A DNA stretch of 64,000 nt from Reticulitermes speratus (taxonomy: Eukaryota; Arthropoda; Insecta; Blattodea; Rhinotermitidae): contig JAJKFL010000004.1 in NCBI GenBank assembly GCA_021186555.1, positions 12,270,779 through 12,334,778 of the forward strand, written 5' to 3'. Within the stretch, counting starts at the first letter, position 1. Each line of letters starts with the position of its first letter. This document shows, one piece after another, positions 45,878-56,635 of this stretch. The notes beneath the pieces were generated by a model. The model was given only the letters and a program-made list of their open reading frames with translations, was not told the origin of the DNA and ran no database searches. Position numbers and translations under genes: made by a program.

Positions 45878-47028
45878 TGTATAATCTAACTGGAATATAC
45901 AGACAGCGATGTGTAATGAAATAACAATTGAAAATGATTGTTTGATAATTTAAAAAAATGATCGTATGAGCGATATTCTAAACGTAACAGTAACTGACAC
46001 GCTGCACTGAAAAGTCACACAATGTCCCAGTCTCAGAGCTTCCTCTCTTTCCAACAGATCACTGTGTAAAGCTCGGTCCAACGTTAGTAGACACGCGAGA
46101 TGATTGAACGTTCGGTACTGCGGCATGAAAGCCGTGAAAATCACAACTCACAAGCAAATATATACCTTTATTCGCTAACATACATTAATAAGCTTGTCAT
46201 TCGTGAAACTACTAGCAGTTCAAGCAGGAAATTCCGGCGAGACCAGTGCCACCTGCCGGCCATTCAGTGTCTCCATTTTTAAATTAAATTTAATCACAAC
46301 CTGAAACAATATCGTCACTCACAACGAAACATTTATCTTATCATTAACAACACCTTAACACAGTTTATGGCCGCCAATTCTGCACTCAGACTATCAGATG
46401 CAAACAGTTGTAACCCGGCAGTGAGCGCAGAATTCGTCTTTATTATTTCTTGCCTTATCTCTCTTGGGTCCAAACATTTCACATTTTATGAGACTGAATT
46501 CATACTGTAGATCGTTCAAGTCTCCGATTAATTCTAAGCATCAAGCAACAATAACGAGGTCACGTAAGGCACAAGGTCACTGGACAACACTGCACTATTA
46601 CTGGCTTACTAGCTACAGAATCTCTCCTTATTTACCTGGCTTTGTATTTCTCAGAGTTCCTTCGGTAATAAACTTGTCCTCTTGTTACACGCAAGGCAAC
46701 TGAAGGACACGGGGAATGGGCGTGGAGGTGGGGACGCCAGTTTTCCTTTATTTGATTCTATTTTAAGGGCCACTACTGTGCTGGGTTGCTACAGGTGAAA
46801 TTGGGTTTAAGCTGCTGTGGCCGGCCCACTGCCCAGACAAGGTCTCCACTCTACTAGTCCTGCCACTTTTTATTACAAACGTCCTTAAACCGACAAGTTA
46901 CAATAAATGTGGACAAACGCCGACATAAAAGTGTCCACATATCCTCTTTAGGACACGTAAATTTTCACACACTCAGATTTTTAGCTGTCCTCTTAAGGTA
47001 AAACAGAGTTACATGTGTTGTCAATAGC
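45878..47028. other. low-copy stretch, no gene recognised
   Basis: No recognised family in any frame. TTTTTAATTTAATTT-type AT tracts occur near 46,275. Confidence 0.4.
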
Positions 47029-47463
47029 ATGTCCGTCTCTCCCTCCCTCCTTCCGTCTGTCTGTCTGTCCGTCTGCTACCTGCCTGTCTACCTGCCTGTC
47101 TGTCTACCTGCCTGCCTGTCTGTCTAACTCTGGCCCCTGCCCTGTCTGTCTACCTGCCCGCCTGACTCTGTCTACCGCTGTCTACCTGTCTGTCTACAAC
47201 TGCCTCGTCACTGTCTGCTCTGTCTACCAGCCTGTCTGTCTGTCTGTCTACCTGTCTGCTACCCGTCTGTCTCCGTCTGTCTACCCGTCTGTCTACCTGT
47301 CTGTCTACACTCTGCCTGCACTGTCTTCTACCTGTCTGTCTTCTACCCTGTTCTGTCTGTCTAACCTTGCCTTTATGTCTGTCTGTCTACCTGTCTGTCT
47401 ATTTCCTGCTGTCTACTACCTCTGCCTACTGTCTGTCTGTATCTATCCTGTCTGTCTGTCACA
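47029..47463. repeat. CTGTCTGTCTAC-type microsatellite, degraded
   Basis: About 430 bp of CTGTCTGTCTACCTGTCTGT-like sequence with many interruptions. It passes at 47,464 into CCGTGTCGAATTTTCATGAAATTT, the conserved motif of the dispersed family at 8.4, 26.9 and 43.4 kb. The array therefore probably grew from the TCTGTCTGTCCGTCCG segment of that family. Confidence 0.85.
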
Positions 47464-47860
47464 TAGTATCAGCGATTAAACCGTGTCGAATTTTCATGAA
47501 ATTTAGTACAAAACTTTTTAAATAACTTAGAACAATCGTGAAATTCGTGAAAATTGTTTCAGTAACAGTCGCAATTCACTTTAAAAGCAGAAACTTACTT
47601 CGTCCCTAAGTTCCTACACTCCGTGGTCCGATTTTGATGAGCTCTGTTACAGACTGTCGGCATACTCGTATATGATGCTGATCACGTGTGAGTCCCGTCA
47701 AAATCTGCCTGTCCACACTTTACTCATGTCCAAAAACGCAATATTTCTTCCCCCGTAATTCCTACATTTTTCATCTGATTTCGATAAAATTTAATACAAA
47801 TGACATCCAAAAAAATGCACTGAATGATTACAAGTTCAGTGAAACTGGGCACAGTTAAAG
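47464..47860 (+). mobile_element. dispersed repeat following the CTGT array
   Basis: AATTTTCATGAAATTTAGTA at 47,490 and related half-sites (CCGATTTTGATGAGCTCTGT, CTGATTTCGATAAAATTTAA) recur about every 140 bp, as if an internal unit had been duplicated and diverged. Confidence 0.45.
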
Positions 47861-48187
47861 ACATACGGCACTTTGGGGCGTCCATTACTTACATCCGTAG
47901 TGCCCCATATTTTCACATATCGTGTGCAATTCAGTATAATATATCTGCAAATAAAGCTGTTCAAAATTTGTGCGTTTCGTGAAAATGGGCGTGGAGAAAG
48001 CCGTACTTATAGGTGTAAAGGAAATGACACGTGTGTGTCGTGAAGACTACACTTTGAAAGGAAAGAATGCCTTGATAAAGTCCGCGTACACAGTTTGCAG
48101 CCCTGCCAAGTCTTGGTCGTTCTGTTTTTCTTTTATTATTACTTTGTTCAGTCTTCGGCACAAAGCAAGACAGACAAAGCATTCTTG
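47861..48187. other. low-copy stretch, no gene recognised
   Basis: Nothing recognisable. Confidence 0.4.
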
Positions 48188-48288
48188 AAATCTGCGATCT
48201 TCTGCGGATATTACGCGGCGTCGTGTGGTAATTGTTTAAACAATTACCACACGACGCCGCGTAATACCCCAGAAGATCGCAGATTTCA
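48188..48288. repeat. zero-spacer palindrome built from H2 ends
   Basis: The two 50-bp arms meet at AATTGTTTAAACAATT (centre between 48,237 and 48,238). Going outward both read ACCACACGACGCCGCGTAAT, then CAGAAGATCGCAGATTTCA, with only two or three differences. ATTACCAC...CGACGC.GCGTAATA..CAGAAGA is the 3' block of the H2 family, so two H2 ends are joined head-to-head. Confidence 0.93.
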
Positions 48289-48404
48289 TCAACATGGCGG
48301 CGGAAGCCTGAAATCAAAGCATTCTTACCAGACGACATTCTCACAGCAGTCTGCTGGTACACGACGCTATTATGTGAATGCACAATTTCCCTGTCCACGC
48401 CAAG

Positions 48405-48515
48405 AAGACTTAAAGAGTAGTAGAGGTAGAGCTCCACTCATTCTTCCTCTCTGCACTACATTGGGGCAAGTGGTCAGTTTCATACCCTGGCGCCTTAGCC
48501 CCGAAAAGCACTGAA
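48405..48515 (-). mobile_element. SINE-A 3' fragment, diverged
   Basis: The plus strand shows AGTAGTAGAGGTAGAGCTCC, then GGCAAGTGGTCAGTTTCATA and CCCTGGCGCC. This is the SINE-A 3' half in reverse orientation. Confidence 0.5.
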
Positions 48516-48551
48516 TACGAAACACGGCTTGTCACTACATGGAAGCACGGA

Positions 48552-48760
48552 CCAATTTTGACTAATCCGAGGCTATCCGGCATACACAATTTTATGACTA
48601 AATCCGAGGCTATTCAGGCATACACAATTTTATGACTAAATCCGAGGCTATTCCGGCATACACAATTTTATGACTAAATCCGAGGCTATTCCGGCATACA
48701 CAATTTTATGACTAAATCCGAGGCTATTCCGGCATACACAGTTTTATACCTAAATCCATG
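48552..48760. repeat. 38-bp tandem repeat, five units
   Basis: Five units of CCGAGGCTATTCCGGCATAC then ACAATTTTATGACTAAAT. Confidence 0.93.
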
Positions 48761-49023
48761 TGTAAACGTGGTTTATTTAACCTGGCTGTCAGTAGCTAAC
48801 ATCTAGCGTCATCAGGGAACAATAAAACTGCAAAATGCGGACAGACGGACTAAGGTCGTGTTCATTTCATATATCATCCCGGCACTGTCAAGGAAGATAT
48901 GAGACGTTCACAGAATACGTCCTTGGAAGGTGGTGTCACGGTGGTGACCCGAGCCTGGCAATTCCCAAGCAATTCAAGTCAGTACTGATACCGTTTGAAT
49001 TCACTTCATATTAGCTGTGTTTA

Positions 49024-49580
49024 TACAGGGCGTTTCAAAAAAATGGACCCGATTTAAAATCGCTAAATCTCTGCAACCACGAACCGCCCATGAATGAAAC
49101 ACCACTTGAAAGGGCGGGGCATAGAGTTTCCAATGACACATTGGCACCGGCAGGTTCGACGTTTTCTAAATGACACATTGCCTCAACGTAGGATAGGTCG
49201 CACGGGACCCCAAGACTTGGCGCTACGCTCTTGGCCACCAAGATCCCCAGACATTACACCTTGCGACTTTTTCTTGTGGGGATACGTCAAAGACCGTGTT
49301 TTTGTGCCACCATTGGCGACTAACCTGGATGACCTCAAAAACAGAATCACGGCGGCGGTGACTTCAGTGGAATAAGACACTCTTAGAAGCGTTTGGGACG
49401 AATTCAACTATCGTCTGATGTTTCGTGCAGCAGGTGGAGGGCACATACAGCATTTATGAAATGGTTAGCAAAACTTGATGGCTCACTAAACCGTTTGTAA
49501 TTTTTTGTGTAATTGTAACATGTTGCCATCGTGAAATATAGTGGTTTGAAATTGGGTCCATCTTTTTTAAATACCCTGTA
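49024..49580 (+). mobile_element. mariner-superfamily element, internally deleted
   Basis: The terminal inverted repeats are TACAGGGCGTTTCAAAAAAA and the inverse of TTTTTTAAATACCCTGTA. A longer inner match ATGGACCC follows on both sides. TA flanks both ends (49,022-49,023 and 49,581-49,582), the usual mariner/Tc1 target duplication. At 557 bp it keeps only the last third of the transposase gene, so it needs a transposase supplied from elsewhere. Confidence 0.85.
49136..49459 (+). pseudogene. C-terminal fragment of a mariner-type transposase
   Basis: The plus frame reads HWHRQVRRFLNDTLPQR, then IGRTGPQDLALRSWPPRSPD, then ITPCDFFLWGYVKDRVFVPP. SPD-x-TPCDFFLWG is the final catalytic-aspartate block of mariner-superfamily DDE transposases. 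An in-frame TAA at 49,373-49,375 interrupts it. Beyond it the same frame continues DTLRSVWDEFNYR...AAGGGHIQHL to a final TGA at 49,457-49,459. The N-terminal DNA-binding region and the first catalytic residues are absent. The upstream 112 bp is 5' UTR-like, so an internal deletion joined the ends, apparently at a repeated AATGACACATTG. It cannot encode an active enzyme. Confidence 0.85.
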
Positions 49581-49611
49581 TAAAGACGCTGTCAGTTGCT
49601 AAGATCATACA

Positions 49612-51440
49612 GCGTCGGTGATGAATGAATGAATGAATGAATGAATGATATGGAGCATTGGTGGAAAGATACTGACAGGAGGAAAACTGAAGTACTGGGA
49701 AAACATTATACATCGTTGGTGGTAGATGAATGAATGAGCATGCAGCATTGGTGGAATGATACTGACAGGGAAAACTGAAGTACTGGGAAACATTATACAG
49801 CGTTGGTGGTAGATGAATGAATGAGTATGGAGCATTGGTGGAATGATACTGACAGGGGAAAACTGAAGTACTGGGAGAGAAACATTATACAGCGTTGGTG
49901 GTAGATGTATGAATTGTATGGAGCATTGGTGGAATGATACTGACAGGGGAAACTGAAGTACTGGGAGAGAAACATTATACAGCGTCGGTGGTAGATGTAA
50001 TGAATGAGTATGGAGCATTGGTGGAATGATAATGACAGGGGAAAACTAAGTACTGTGAGAGAAATATTATACAGCGTTGGTGGTAGATGTATGAATGAGT
50101 ATGGAGATTGGTGGAATGATACTGACAGGGGAAAACTGAAGTACTGGGAGAGAAACATTATACAGCGTCGGTGGTAGATGAATGAATGAGTATGGAGCAT
50201 TGGTGGAATGATACTGACAGGGGAAAACAGAAGTACTGGGAGAGAAAATTATACAGCGTTGGTGGTAGATGTAATGAATGAGTATGGAGCATTGGTGGAA
50301 TGATACTGAAAGGGGAAAACTGAAGTACTGGGAGAGAAACATTATACACGTCGGTGGTAATAATGAATGAGTATGGAGCGTTGGTGGAATGATAACTGAC
50401 GGGGAAAACTGAAGTACTGGGAGAGAAACATCATACAGCGTCGGTGGTAGATGAATGAATGAGTATGGAGCTTGGTGGAATGATACTGACAGGGGAAAAC
50501 TGAAGTACTGGGAGAGAAACACTATACAGCGTTGTGGTAGATGTATGAATGAGTATGGAGCATTGGTGGAATGATACTGAACGGGGGAAAACTGAAGTAC
50601 TGGGAGAGAAACATTATACAGCGTTCGGTGGTAGATGAATGAATGTAGTATGGAGCATTGGTGGAATGATAATGACAGGGGAAAACTGAAGTACTGGGAG
50701 AGAAATATTATACAGCGTTGGTGGTAGATGTATGAATGAGTATGGAGCATTGGTGGAATGATACTGACAGGGGAAACTGAAGTACTGGGAGAGAAACATT
50801 ATACAGCGTCTGTGGTAGATGGAATGAATGAGTATGGAGCATTGGTGGAATGATACTGACAGGGGAAAACTGAAGTACTGGGAGAGAAACATTATACAGC
50901 GTTGGTGGTAGATGGAATGAATGAGTATGGAGCATTGGTGGAATGATACTGACAGGGGAAAACTGAATACTGGGAGAAAACATTATACAGCGTCGGTGGT
51001 AGATGAATGAATGAGTATGGAGCATTGGTGGAATGATAATGACAGGGGAAAACTGAAGTACTGGGAGAGAAACATTATACAGCGTTGGTGGTAGATGTAT
51101 GAATGAGTATGGAGCATTGGTGGAATGATACTGACAGGGGAAAACTGAAGTACTGGGAGAAAAACATTATACAGCGTCTGTGGTAGATGAATGAATGAGT
51201 ATGGAGCATTGGTGGAATGATACTGACAGGGGAAAATGAAGTACTGGGAGAAAACATTATACAGCGTCGATGGTAGATGTATGAATGAGTATGGAGCATT
51301 GGTGGAATGATACTAACAGGGGAAACTGAAGTACTGGGAGAGAAACATTATACGGCGTTGGTGGTAGATGTATGAATGAGTATGGAGCATTGGTGGAATG
51401 ATACTGTCAGGGGAAAATTGAAGTACTGGGAGACAAACCC
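49612..51440. repeat. 92-bp satellite array 1, inside a SINE-E copy
   Basis: About 20 units of GTATGGAGCATTGGTGGAAT, GATACTGACAGGGGAAAACT, GAAGTACTGGGAGAGAAACA and a TAGATGAATGAATGA end. The middle of the unit matches the minus-strand SINE-E body at 19.09-19.15 kb (ATGGAGCACCAGTGGAATGA, TTGACAGGGGAAAAC). Units here have many single-base losses. The left edge is a run of TGAA repeats at 49,619-49,648, and the right edge passes into the SINE-E head. Confidence 0.93.
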
Positions 51441-51515
51441 GATTCCACTGCCACTTCATAGATCCAGGCCTCCGTGATCACAGACCGACAACAAACGGCC
51501 CGAGCCATGGCACAA
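51441..51515 (-). mobile_element. SINE-E head at the edge of satellite array 1
   Basis: CACTGCCACTTCATAGATCC, AGGCCTCCGTGATC and CCCGAGCCATGGCAC line up with GTGCCACTTTGTCC...CCTCCGCAGTGG...CCTGAGCCATGGCAC of SINE-E at 19.2 kb. It continues directly from the last 92-bp unit. Confidence 0.65.
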
Positions 51516-52931
51516 TATCGAACTCAGTTGGCCTGTCAGTTTAACACGCAATGCTACATTTAAAGTACGACATTCAGGGCGTGAAAGTCGTTCTATAATT
51601 CAGTTTAAAACAACGTTACAGCCCATTGTTTATTTTACTTTAAAACTCAACACATCTGTTTCCACTGATGACACTTTTACATTGGCCACTTGTTACGAAA
51701 TGAAAGTGAAATCTGTTATAATTACGCCATAAAAGAGCGAAATATTTATCGTATTTTGCAAATTCAGCAAATGATATGTTACCTACATTAAACCCATGGA
51801 CTTTCTGACAGGTTTTGCTTGTATTTATATAAAACCACAAGAACAACATCATTATTACGTTATTTTCTTTCAAACATGACGTCAATCAAAAACAACCCGT
51901 ATATTTATGTACCGAAATAGCTGTAGCCATTTTGTGTTACACAATGGACCGGCGTACAGTCATGTGTGCGTGTTAGAGAGGAATTGTTGTAATGCACAGT
52001 ATCAGAACCTGTCTGCCCTAACTACTGAAACTGTTTGAACAAAAAGAGTTTCAGATTTGGGGGCGGGAAGGGTGAAGCAAGGTGTCAATTTCAGGGACAT
52101 TTACTGACAAAGCGACGTCGTACCCGTCACGTGTTCGGTCGTAATGTTATGCGGGTTGTGTCATTCTTTTGCAGGCGAACATAAAAACAAAGGATGGGCG
52201 AGGGTTAGCAAGTTTCTGACAGGGACTTTAGGGTATAAATTATTACAAAGGTTGTCCACATACAGACGCACGCACACGCACACACACACACAAATGCTAC
52301 ACCAAGGACGTTCAATGAGCAAGGTTATGTCGGCTACAAAATAAAACAAACGAAAAGAAAGTACAAGGTTGACTGTACCGTATTCCGTTCAATTACAGTT
52401 ACTTCTGAACACAATCCCGCACCATAGTAACGCAATTTCGCATTTGTACACAAAATATCAGTTGAATGATACACACTTTTGACAACAGTTTAACTTCATT
52501 TCTACCAGTTATATTTATTACGACTTTCCCCATTGTCACAAAGGAAAAACTCCTAATAAATACAAGGGATAAAATACAAAAATTAAACCAACCCTACACA
52601 TTCATGACACAACGCATAATTTAGACTTTTGCTGAGGAACTTACAGACATGGCAATCGCATTTTTCTGCTATAACAAGCCAACGGGTTTGATGCACAAAT
52701 ATCGTCATAATTATCATAAAATGCCATATATAACTAATACAACTAATAACGTTCATTACAACTAATGTCCCTTGACATTTAAAGTCAGGTTTCTCGTGTT
52801 TATAACCAACGCCCTCATCTATTGCATCGCGTCACATTCAATTAAAACTGATATCACTTTAAACGCCTATGTTTCTTCAGCTCGCTTTCATCGTATTTCA
52901 GAATTATAATACACTCGTTTATGCACTCTAT
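51516..52931. other. low-copy stretch, no gene recognised
   Basis: A (CA)n run lies near 52,275-52,292. No family is recognised in any frame. Confidence 0.4.
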
Positions 52932-53205
52932 GTGGGCCGCGATAGCTCAGTCGGTATAGCAACTCGCTACGAGCTGGACGGTCCGGGGTGGGGGCGAGAT
53001 TTTCAGCACCCGTCCAGACCGGCCCTGGGGCCTACCCAGCCTCCTGTACAATGGGTACCCGGTCATTCTCGGGGGTAAAGCGGCCGGGGCGTGGTGTTGA
53101 CCACCCACACTCATCTAGTGCCGAGGTTAAAGAAAGAGTAGCTATACCTCTACTCCCCCTGTAGGCCTTCATGGCCTATTCTAGGGTAAACTTCACTTTG
53201 TTACC
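52932..53205 (+). mobile_element. SINE-A copy lacking its B box
   Basis: It starts GTGGGCCGCGATAGCTCAGT with an intact A box. After GGACGGTCCGGGG it skips about 13 bp that in sister copies hold the B box (ATCGAATCCCGGT) and resumes GTGGGGGCGAGATTTTCAGC. The body and 3' end are complete. Without a B box, RNA polymerase III transcription is unlikely. Confidence 0.9.
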
Positions 53206-53253
53206 TATACGCACTCCATAATTATATGTACATGAACACGTACAAAACAATTA

Positions 53254-53507
53254 TTTTTGCAATGTCGCAACAGCCCCTAGCTGGCCAGGCCTCCTCATTA
53301 TCCAGGCTTCATCATCACATTCAAACACACCACACTCGGTAAGACTCCTCTGGACGAGTGATCAGCCCGACGCAGAGATCTCTACCTGACAACACACAAC
53401 ACTTAAAAGAGACAGACATCCATTCCTACGGCGGGATTCGAACCCGCAGTCCCAGCAAGCGAACGGCCGTAGACCCACGCATCAGACCGCGCGGCTACTG
53501 GGATCGA
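53254..53507 (-). mobile_element. SINE-C, near full length
   Basis: The minus strand starts GATCCCAGTAGCCGCGCGGT. The B box GGGTTCGAATCCCGCC is intact. The body holds GTGTTGTGTGTTGTCAGGTA, GGACTCCTCTGG-like sequence read from CCAGAGGAGTCTTACCGAGT, and an end AGGGGCTGTTGCGACATTGC. The sister copy is at 60,714. Confidence 0.85.
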
Positions 53508-54204
53508 CACGCACAAAACTATACTGAAACTAATAAACATGATACTTGTAAAAACGTATTATGAATCATGTTCGGATCACACCATGTTCAACCAGCAAGT
53601 GCAGTACATTCCGTTACAAACACAATTTCCACATCTCTAAAATTGTGTTTCTAACATTACAGGTCTACTAGATTTGTGTAAGATACCATCGGAATAGTAA
53701 ATTCCCTATTTTCAAAATAAATCTCAATTTCTATAATGATGAGTTTACTTCGTTGATTGGTTGTTTGCATGGCCTTTCACGTATTTCCCGAAAGAGCCAG
53801 TGAGATTTTAGACGCCTGTTAGTGACCAGTGAACTTAGAGGGCTCTGTCGTCACTGCAATGGTTGAAGTCTGTACAGACAGTGAAACACAAACGACATGC
53901 GAGGGGAACTTGATGGGCAATTTGCACAAAATGTACTTAGACTCGGTGAAGGAAAATTATTAGTTAACCCACCAACTGGCTTTAATAAACTTCAAAACAG
54001 GCTGTGTGGTTACTGTAACGATGAAAGGCGAATGGGCAGGGAATGTGTACCCAAGCATAAGTAATTTCTTGGACCATAATTCGTCTTGTGAGCGAGCCAT
54101 TCCGGCATCCAGAAATTCAGATGTTAAAAGCATCGGTTATAAGATTCAGGAATTAACACCAAGGCATGTTAATGCATAAAATCAGCGCAAGTTATTGCGC
54201 TGCG
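53508..54204. other. low-copy stretch, no gene recognised
   Basis: Nothing recognisable. Confidence 0.4.
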
Positions 54205-54359
54205 CAGTCGGTCTTACGACAGGTCCGTAGCCTCTTACATTCTGCAGTCTGTCTTACGACAGGTCCGTAGCCTCTTACATTCTGCAGTCTGTCTTACGAC
54301 AGGTCCGTAGCCTCTTACATTCTGCAGTCTGTCTTACGACAGGTCCGTAGCCTCTTACA
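54205..54359. repeat. 40-bp tandem repeat of the LINE-R 3' end
   Basis: Nearly four units of GCAGTCTGTCTTACGACAGG then TCCGTAGCCTCTTACATTCT start at 54,205, 54,245, 54,285 and 54,325. The last runs without a break into LINE-R (TACAAAGCGAGTTCTCCACA). The unit is the terminal 30 bp or so of LINE-R plus about 10 bp (TTACATTCT). Confidence 0.95.
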
Positions 54360-54790
54360 AAGCGAGTTCTCCACAGGGTGCGATCTAGTGCTTCCTCTTT
54401 CAATTTACAGTAACTTTTCTTTTCCTTAAGGTCATCCAGTAGCTGCTTACGCCCTTCTCCCTCGTCATTTCTTAGCCTTCCTCTAACATTCCTTCAATCA
54501 AATGTTTCAGAAGGCAGTTTCCTACGCAACATGTGACCAATCCAGTTAGCCTTTCTTCTTTTTATTGTATGTACGATATTCCTCTCCTCCTTCACTCTGT
54601 GTAATACTTCTTCATTTCTCACATGATCGGTCCAACTGATCTCCATTCTTCTCCAGCACCACATTTCAAAACTTTCCAGATACTTCCGATCCACTTTCCC
54701 AAGTGTCCACGTTTCAGCACCACACAAAGCTACGCTCCAAATGTAGCACTTTACTAGTTTTTTCCTTAAATTTAAGTCTTTTACTTGTTG
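54325..54790 (-). mobile_element. LINE-R 3' end, copy 3
   Basis: The minus-strand frame 54,494-54,727 reads MCGAETWTLGKVDRKYLESF, then EMWCWRRMEISWTDHVRNEE, then RRKANWIGHMLRRK. ETWT...WCWRRM...SWTD.V.NEEVL is the C-terminal region downstream of the reverse transcriptase domain in a common arthropod non-LTR family, probably RTE-like. Compared with the 11-kb copy it lacks one codon in RRMEISW, and the frame shifts soon after RRKLPSETFD. Upstream domains are missing. Confidence 0.85.
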
Positions 54791-56285
54791 AATGCCGCTT
54801 TCAGTACAATATACACATGGACCTGGTTTTAAGCCCCACTTGTTTTACGCCTCTTTGCTTTAACGCCCCCTGTCAATACACACTGTTTCTTAATTTACGC
54901 CGCCTTATTTTCGGTTTAACGTCCTTTGACTGGCTGCGTTCTATTACGCTAACACCTTATCCCGGATGGGAATATTTCTGATTTACGCCTTTTTTATTCA
55001 CACCCTCTTTTTCAGGAAAATAACTAGGGCGTAAAACAAGGGCTTGGTTTACAAAGTACATAAAGGAATGCAATATCGGATAATGGATACATCAGCTAGT
55101 TTGGGCGTATATATGACCGATACCGGAACAGGGAGCCTTGCGATACAAGAATAACCCCCCTACTACTATACTTTATTACAAACTGATTAGGTGGCACACG
55201 GCCTGCTAAATAACAGTTGTATATTCTATGACATGTTACAGTTCGTTTAGGTTGTACTGCAGTGATCCATTACAGCACGTTTGATCAGCGTACTAACATA
55301 TATGTATAATTGATATGTTTATAAATTTCCTGTCGTGAAACAGCATGAAATGGTTTATGAATTCAACCGTAAGTAAAAACTTTCAGCTAACAAACCAATG
55401 TAGAACACACATACACACGCACGTGCGTATGGTCATAAAATGAACTCACATAGAAAACACAAGCGCTGTGTTATTGGCAGTTTGGGGCTGATTATGGCAC
55501 AAGATACATTGCACCTATACCGTATTGAAGCAATCCTCTACATATTACACACAACCATTAACTTTTGACCCACGGTTTATACACACACACAATATAAAGG
55601 ATAGATGCACCAAATTGAAATGCTCACAGTTCATTGGACAATCAGATGAAACACAGAATCTTGTTCACAAAGCTGCTACAGTGTTCATATGTGAATAAAC
55701 ACAGAGAGAGTTGTTAATAGAATCAATGACAGTCACCCCTCTATGCTCTTCATCTTTCTACAATGAGAAAGGCAACCAACCGGTTACATTTTTTTTGTTG
55801 GTCACGTGTGCCCTTTGGATCCGTCATTTATCTGCAGGTAACACTGAGTGATTGATTTAATACCACTTTTGTTCCATCTCTGAAATTAATTGGATGGCTC
55901 AATCACAGTAATGATTTTAATTCATTTTGTCCTGGAACACCCAACATTCTGTTTCCAGCTGTACCTGGAGTACAATGCCATGCAGGCTATCGTATTTACA
56001 CAGCAACAGTTTAAACCTTTGAACACTAAAATTAATCCGAATTTTATATAGGATTCAGTTCGAACCTAACAGAGAACACATTCTACGTCCATTTAAAAGG
56101 CTAATCGGTGAATAATATAATGGGGAGACAGATTATGGCTGTTCAGTGTAGCAACATTTAACTACCATGTACATATGCTGTGTGGACAAAATGCTTGTTT
56201 TAATGCTAACCATGTCGGTATATATACTAACCACTATGCTTTAACAGGTTAATTCATGATCTGATTTTAAGTAACATTCCGGAAT
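54791..56285. other. low-copy stretch, no gene recognised
   Basis: No recognised family. ACACACATACACACGCACGT occurs near 55,407, and GGGCGTAAAACAAGGGCTTG at 55,029 recalls GGCGTAAAACAACGTTG at 35,170. Confidence 0.4.
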
Positions 56286-56319
56286 TTTCTTGGGGGGATG
56301 TCGACAGTCACTAGAAATA

Positions 56320-56432
56320 TTGCTTTTCTTCTTGGACGTCTGACCCTTGAAGATGGAACCGATACGTTGTCCCGAAACGTCGGTAAAAGGATTACCACTC
56401 GATGCTGCGTAATATCCCAGAAGACTACAGAT
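56320..56432 (+). mobile_element. H2 hairpin element, reference copy
   Basis: ACCCTTGAAGATGGAACCGA, TGTCCCGAAACGTCGGTAAA, GATTACCACTCGATGCTGCG and TAATATCCCAGAAGACTACA lie in order. The same order is seen at 40.2 kb (plus) and at 17.2 and 61.6 kb (minus). Partial copies are at 14.5 and 48.2 kb. Confidence 0.75.
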
Positions 56433-56635
56433 TTCACTAGAAATATGTCATGGCCAAATCTTAAACCGTGTGTGTCCCTCAGGAGCGGCCATAAATTTGT
56501 TAACGGATCAACTATCAGCTTTTCAAACGCACCCATATATCACGTCGTTAGTGCAAAACCAAACAATTTATTCAGCAGCAGTATAGAAACGGTAGTTCCT
56601 GACAAGATATCAAGACACTGTGTGCTTCCACGGTA

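Noticed and set aside
47961-48437. A 158-residue minus-strand frame
   Set aside because: It runs through the H2 palindrome and a SINE-A fragment, has no recognisable domain, and overlaps an equally long frame on the other strand created by the palindrome.
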